A stretch of DNA of 16,113 nucleotides from contig JACQAW010000475.1 in NCBI GenBank assembly GCA_016194725.1, forward strand, positions 1 to 16,113, read 5' to 3'. The stretch is from Deltaproteobacteria bacterium. Lineage in GTDB: Bacteria > Bdellovibrionota > UBA1018 > UBA923. Under the pieces are notes generated by a model. The model was not told where the DNA came from, made no database searches, and was given only the letters and a program-made list of their open reading frames with translations. Both the position numbers and the translations under genes were made by a program. Below are positions 13,207-16,113 of this stretch, one piece after another (the first letter of the stretch is position 1; the number at the start of each line of letters is the position of its first letter).

Positions 13207-15912
13207 TCAGAAACCACAGGAAGCGGTGATGTCCTCGCTGGTGCTGTCCAGAAAGCCCACCAACTTTGCCTCGCGGTGGTACCAGGCGTTGTTGCAGGTG
13301 GCGACTTTACCGTCGATGAGCATCTTGCAGGTGATCTTGTGCTTATAGGCGATTTCCTGAAAATCGTCGGGAAGCTTGTTTGCTTTTTCACACGCCGATT
13401 TGGCGGCCTGAGCTTCGTCATCCGTGGGAGCGCCGTTGATGCAGACCTGCTCCATGGTGGCATCCTTGTATAAATCAAGCATGGCACCGCGGTCCATGCG
13501 GATGATGGACTCGTTTGCTTTAAGGTATTCCCGGGATGAGCGCGCCAGCTCGGTCGCTGACTTCGCGTCGTCGTAGCGTTTTTTGGCGTTGGCTATGAAT
13601 TTCTTGTGATAGTCGCTGTCCGTCCAGGCTTTGGTGCATTGCTCGACGATGCCTTTGCCTTTTTTCGAGGCAATGCCATCGCCTATGAGATAAAGCCCGC
13701 CTATGATCGGCACGTGCGTCACCGGAGCCATGTAGTGAATGCAGTAGCGCATGTAGCTTTCACGGCGCTCCTTGTAGAATTTGTCGGTATTCATGGCCTG
13801 CTCCAACGCCGCTTTTTTCTCGACGTCAGGCGCGTCCCCGCCCAGATCGACGCCGAGCTGGAAGTTCTCGTTCATCGCGGTGTCCTGGTCTTTCTTGTTC
13901 TTCAGCACCGGCGTCAGGCCGGCGATAATCGAAGACCGGGCCTGCATGAGATTCCATTCCAGGGCTTTCAGGCCATTGAGGCGCGAACGCAGGGTTTTGC
14001 AGAACTCTTTTTCGTTCGGCAGCTGATCCTGGTACTTTTCAAGCGCATCGAGCAGGTCGCTTTCGCTTTTTATTTTCAAGACGTCGCTATTTGTGGTTTT
14101 CAGGCACGCAGCCACGCCTGCGGGCAGAGCGTCGTTTTGGCTCTGGAGAAGCGCCAGCTCGGCGTCAATTTGCCGAGCGCAGGTTTCTGGAGTCGGGTCG
14201 GCGGCAATTTCTTTTTTCATGCCCTGGTAAGTCGAGATCTCAAAGGTAATGGCGTCGCGGCAGGCAACCTGGTTTGCGGGAATGGCCTCGCGGCGAGCTT
14301 TTAGCTTGCCGATCATGCCATCGAGTGCGCCGTAGCACTTTTTCATGACCCGTTCTTTTCGGGCGGCGGAACATTTTTCGGCGGCCGCTGCCCATCTCTT
14401 TTCCTCGGCAAGTTCTTTTTGCGATTTTTTTGGCTCGGTGGAGGGTTTTTTCGCGTCGCCGTCCATCGCGTGGGGCGCTACGAGCTGGCCTGCCAGAACC
14501 CTGACATTCTCCAGCGAAAGCTCGCAGGCCTTCAATGGTGGCAGCCCGGCGAATTCATCTTTCAGCTCTTTCAGCGAGGTCATGGCCGCGCCATATTCCT
14601 GCACGCAGGCGGCCTGAACGCCGATCAAGGTGGCCTTGTTTCTCTCGAGCTCGGCCAGCTTGTCCTGCTGCCCCTGCCGGCGCTTCAATAACGTAGGCAG
14701 GTCCAGCAGCTGCTCGCGGTTCTTGCGCAGCGCTTTCGAGGCATCCAGAAAATACATCATCTTGCCGATGTCTTTTTCCAGCTCGCTGGCCTGCGACTTG
14801 TATTTTTCGTAGTACTGGCGTGCGGCATTGAACTCGTCAACCAGCCTCTTGTCTCGCTTGGCGTGAGTAAAGGCTTCCCAAATCGCGCTCGCGGCTTCGC
14901 TGAATCCATCAACCAGAAGGCTGGCGGCCGCTCCGGCCAGCACCGTCGTCACGGTGGCGGCAGCCGCGAGCTCCGCGATGACCGCGGGGTCGGACAACTT
15001 TTTCATCTGGTCCACGCCCTGCTGAGCGATGTCGTTGGTGCGATGCCATTCGTCGATTCCGCGATTGGCGGTGTTGTTGATGTTGTTGGCCGTATCTATG
15101 CCCCGGTTAGCGGTTTTATTGATGTCGGCGGCATTTTGATTGGCCTTATCTATCTTAGGGCCAAAAGTGTTGGCGGCATTGTTGACTGCCGCCGTGGCGC
15201 CGTTAGTGGCGGTGGTCATATTGTTGATCGAATTGTCGAGTTGACTCATGCCACCTGAAAAGCAGGCGAGCTGGCACCCTTGGTCGTAAGGCGCGCAATT
15301 GCAGCCCGGGCCAGCGTATGCCACCGGAAAGATGCCGCCCAGAAACGAGAACAATCGGTCCAGCGCAGGCACGCTGTTCGAAAAAGATTGCCCGGCGAGC
15401 CTTCTTTGGATCAGCTCGACTTCGACATACGCCGACTCCATGTACGAGAAGCGGAAGTTGGCCACGGAGGCCGAAAAGGAAGTTGCGTCTTCAGACACGA
15501 AAATTTTTACGTAGCGCGCGGCCTCGAGCCACAATGCCGCGTAAACGTAGGCGTCGCCTTGTTTGCGAATTTCCCAGTGGGGGATATTGAAAGCTTTTCT
15601 GAGGTTGTCGGCGATTTCTTCGCGCTTCACGACGCTGCCCGTGCCCGAGCGCTTGGGAATCTTGAAGTAGACGATGCTTCCCATATAAACGTCGAAGTAC
15701 TCGCTGGGCGAGGCAAAGCGTTCGAACACTTTGCCTTCGAAAGTCCCCGCTGCGGACTTCGTTACGGTGGTCTTCGAAACAACCCATTTGTCGTTCAGAT
15801 TGGCCGACAGCAATTCCTGGTCGATAACCGGAACCGTTGAGGCCGCGTGGGCGCCTGGCAGTACGCAGATAACAGTAAGCGTGAAAAGAATGAAGCGATT
15901 CAAACCATGCAC
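13207..15912 (-). CDS. Large exported cysteine-containing helical protein, unknown function
   Basis: Starting at GTG 15912 the product has 901 residues. It opens with a Sec signal peptide: Arg6, a hydrophobic core and LPGAHA (18-23) before Ala-Ser-Thr. A mixed alpha/beta region runs to about 200. Then come a cysteine knot-like cluster (C204, C206, C213, C217), an Asn/Ala/Thr-rich segment (226-303) with two TANRGID copies 14 residues apart, and one strongly hydrophobic Ala-rich helix (about 311-334). The remainder is long, charged and helical with regularly placed cysteines, 19 in the mature chain. I recognise no family. GTG is preferred over TTG 15933 because GGGGGA lies 7 nt upstream, the signal peptide becomes normal, and the TTG falls inside a perfect TATAAT. 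The gene looks monocistronic. Confidence 0.85.
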   Translation of the reverse strand: MHGLNRFILFTLTVICVLPGAHAASTVPVIDQELLSANLNDKWVVSKTTVTKSAAGTFEGKVFERFASPSEYFDVYMGSIVYFKIPKRSGTGSVVKREEIADNLRKAFNIPHWEIRKQGDAYVYAALWLEAARYVKIFVSEDATSFSASVANFRFSYMESAYVEVELIQRRLAGQSFSNSVPALDRLFSFLGGIFPVAYAGPGCNCAPYDQGCQLACFSGGMSQLDNSINNMTTATNGATAAVNNAANTFGPKIDKANQNAADINKTANRGIDTANNINNTANRGIDEWHRTNDIAQQGVDQMKKLSDPAVIAELAAAATVTTVLAGAAASLLVDGFSEAASAIWEAFTHAKRDKRLVDEFNAARQYYEKYKSQASELEKDIGKMMYFLDASKALRKNREQLLDLPTLLKRRQGQQDKLAELERNKATLIGVQAACVQEYGAAMTSLKELKDEFAGLPPLKACELSLENVRVLAGQLVAPHAMDGDAKKPSTEPKKSQKELAEEKRWAAAAEKCSAARKERVMKKCYGALDGMIGKLKARREAIPANQVACRDAITFEISTYQGMKKEIAADPTPETCARQIDAELALLQSQNDALPAGVAACLKTTNSDVLKIKSESDLLDALEKYQDQLPNEKEFCKTLRSRLNGLKALEWNLMQARSSIIAGLTPVLKNKKDQDTAMNENFQLGVDLGGDAPDVEKKAALEQAMNTDKFYKERRESYMRYCIHYMAPVTHVPIIGGLYLIGDGIASKKGKGIVEQCTKAWTDSDYHKKFIANAKKRYDDAKSATELARSSREYLKANESIIRMDRGAMLDLYKDATMEQVCINGAPTDDEAQAAKSACEKANKLPDDFQEIAYKHKITCKMLIDGKVATCNNAWYHREAKLVGFLDSTSEDITASCGF

Positions 15913-15932
15913 GAAGAGGTCCCCCAGGGACA

Positions 15933-15938
15933 ATTATA
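15933..15938 (-). promoter_or_regulatory. -10 element of the large exported-protein gene
   Basis: A perfect minus-strand TATAAT lies 21 bases before GTG 15912; no good -35 is found at 16-18 nt. The predicted start near 15926 gives a very short leader carrying GGGGGA (15925-15920). Confidence 0.5.
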
Positions 15939-16113
15939 GCTGGAAGCTGCTAAAATTAGAGTGTTTTTGTCGGAAATATAAAAGTCCAGTTATTTCAAGG
16001 TGCTGGATTACGGGCGAAGACGCGGCTTTGCGCTTGATTACTTGCTGGCCAGTGGTTTGGGCAGATTTGCGGGTACCGGGCAGCCGGGTTTTGGCGAGTG
16101 ATGCATCATGCGA
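15939..16113. other. Right edge, no confident gene
   Basis: No complete gene is visible. Two minus-strand frames are open at the right edge. One ends after 24 codons (…HHSPKPGCPVPANLPKPLASK, stop at about 16039) and could be the C-terminus of a gene outside the window. The other runs 59 codons to a TAA at 15934-15936, overlapping the promoter of the large gene, and looks less protein-like. Neither has a recognisable domain. Confidence 0.3.

Noticed and set aside
13606..14304. Plus-strand frame of 232 codons opposite the large exported protein
   Set aside because: The minus-strand gene has a signal peptide, a start signal and regularly spaced cysteines; the opposite frame is a compositional shadow.
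1..16113. Mobile element, CRISPR array, tRNA or rRNA
   Set aside because: No transposase, integrase, regularly spaced repeats, tRNA-like cloverleaf or rRNA-like stretch was recognised by eye on either strand; a covariance-model scan was not possible.

Overview
The window (about 16.1 kb) is gene-dense, GC-rich chromosomal DNA from a Gram-negative bacterium. Evidence for a diderm host is two lipoprotein signal sequences, a LolA-type carrier protein, MltG and a large Sec-exported protein. A response regulator with an unorthodox HD-GYP domain and a YajQ homologue suggest a Bdellovibrionota or other former 'Deltaproteobacteria' lineage. That placement is inference from protein style; no rRNA or marker search was possible. 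I see no tRNA, rRNA, CRISPR array, insertion sequence or phage module.

Layout, left to right. (1) The 3' end of mltG (plus) converges on a gene for a putative lipoprotein (minus); both stop codons lie in the arms of one 13-bp inverted repeat. (2) A tight minus-strand operon lolA-yajQ-rimO occupies 1925-4549. The lolA signal peptide is split from the body of the gene by an apparent one-base frameshift. Between rimO and the lipoprotein gene is a nested inverted-repeat region. (3) Divergent from lolA is a very small self-contained plus-strand unit: good promoter, perfect Shine-Dalgarno, a 15-codon Lys/Ala ORF and a strong terminator (4611-4810). (4) A plus-strand operon (4942-7144) encodes a lipoprotein, a 2Fe-2S ferredoxin and a homocysteine S-methyltransferase-family protein. 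(5) Converging on it is a minus-strand operon (10180-7134): family-4 glycosyltransferase, double-SIS sugar-phosphate protein and quinolinate synthase NadA. (6) Divergent from that is an FAD-dependent oxidoreductase of the geranylgeranyl-reductase type (10220-11269). (7) Converging on it are two response-regulator genes (13049-11257): a REC plus unorthodox HD-GYP protein, then a stand-alone receiver. (8) The right part is one long minus-strand gene for an exported, roughly 900-residue, cysteine-containing, mostly helical protein that I cannot assign to a family.

Themes: envelope biogenesis (MltG, LolA, lipoproteins), cyclic-di-GMP/two-component signalling (YajQ, REC-HD-GYP, REC) and Fe-S enzymes (RimO, ferredoxin, NadA). 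The most unusual items are the 15-residue polycationic ORF with its own complete transcription unit, the lolA frameshift, and the cysteine-paired internal repeats of the large exported protein. Overlapping ends at two convergent gene pairs, and several 1-4 base overlaps or very short gaps within operons, show a compact genome.
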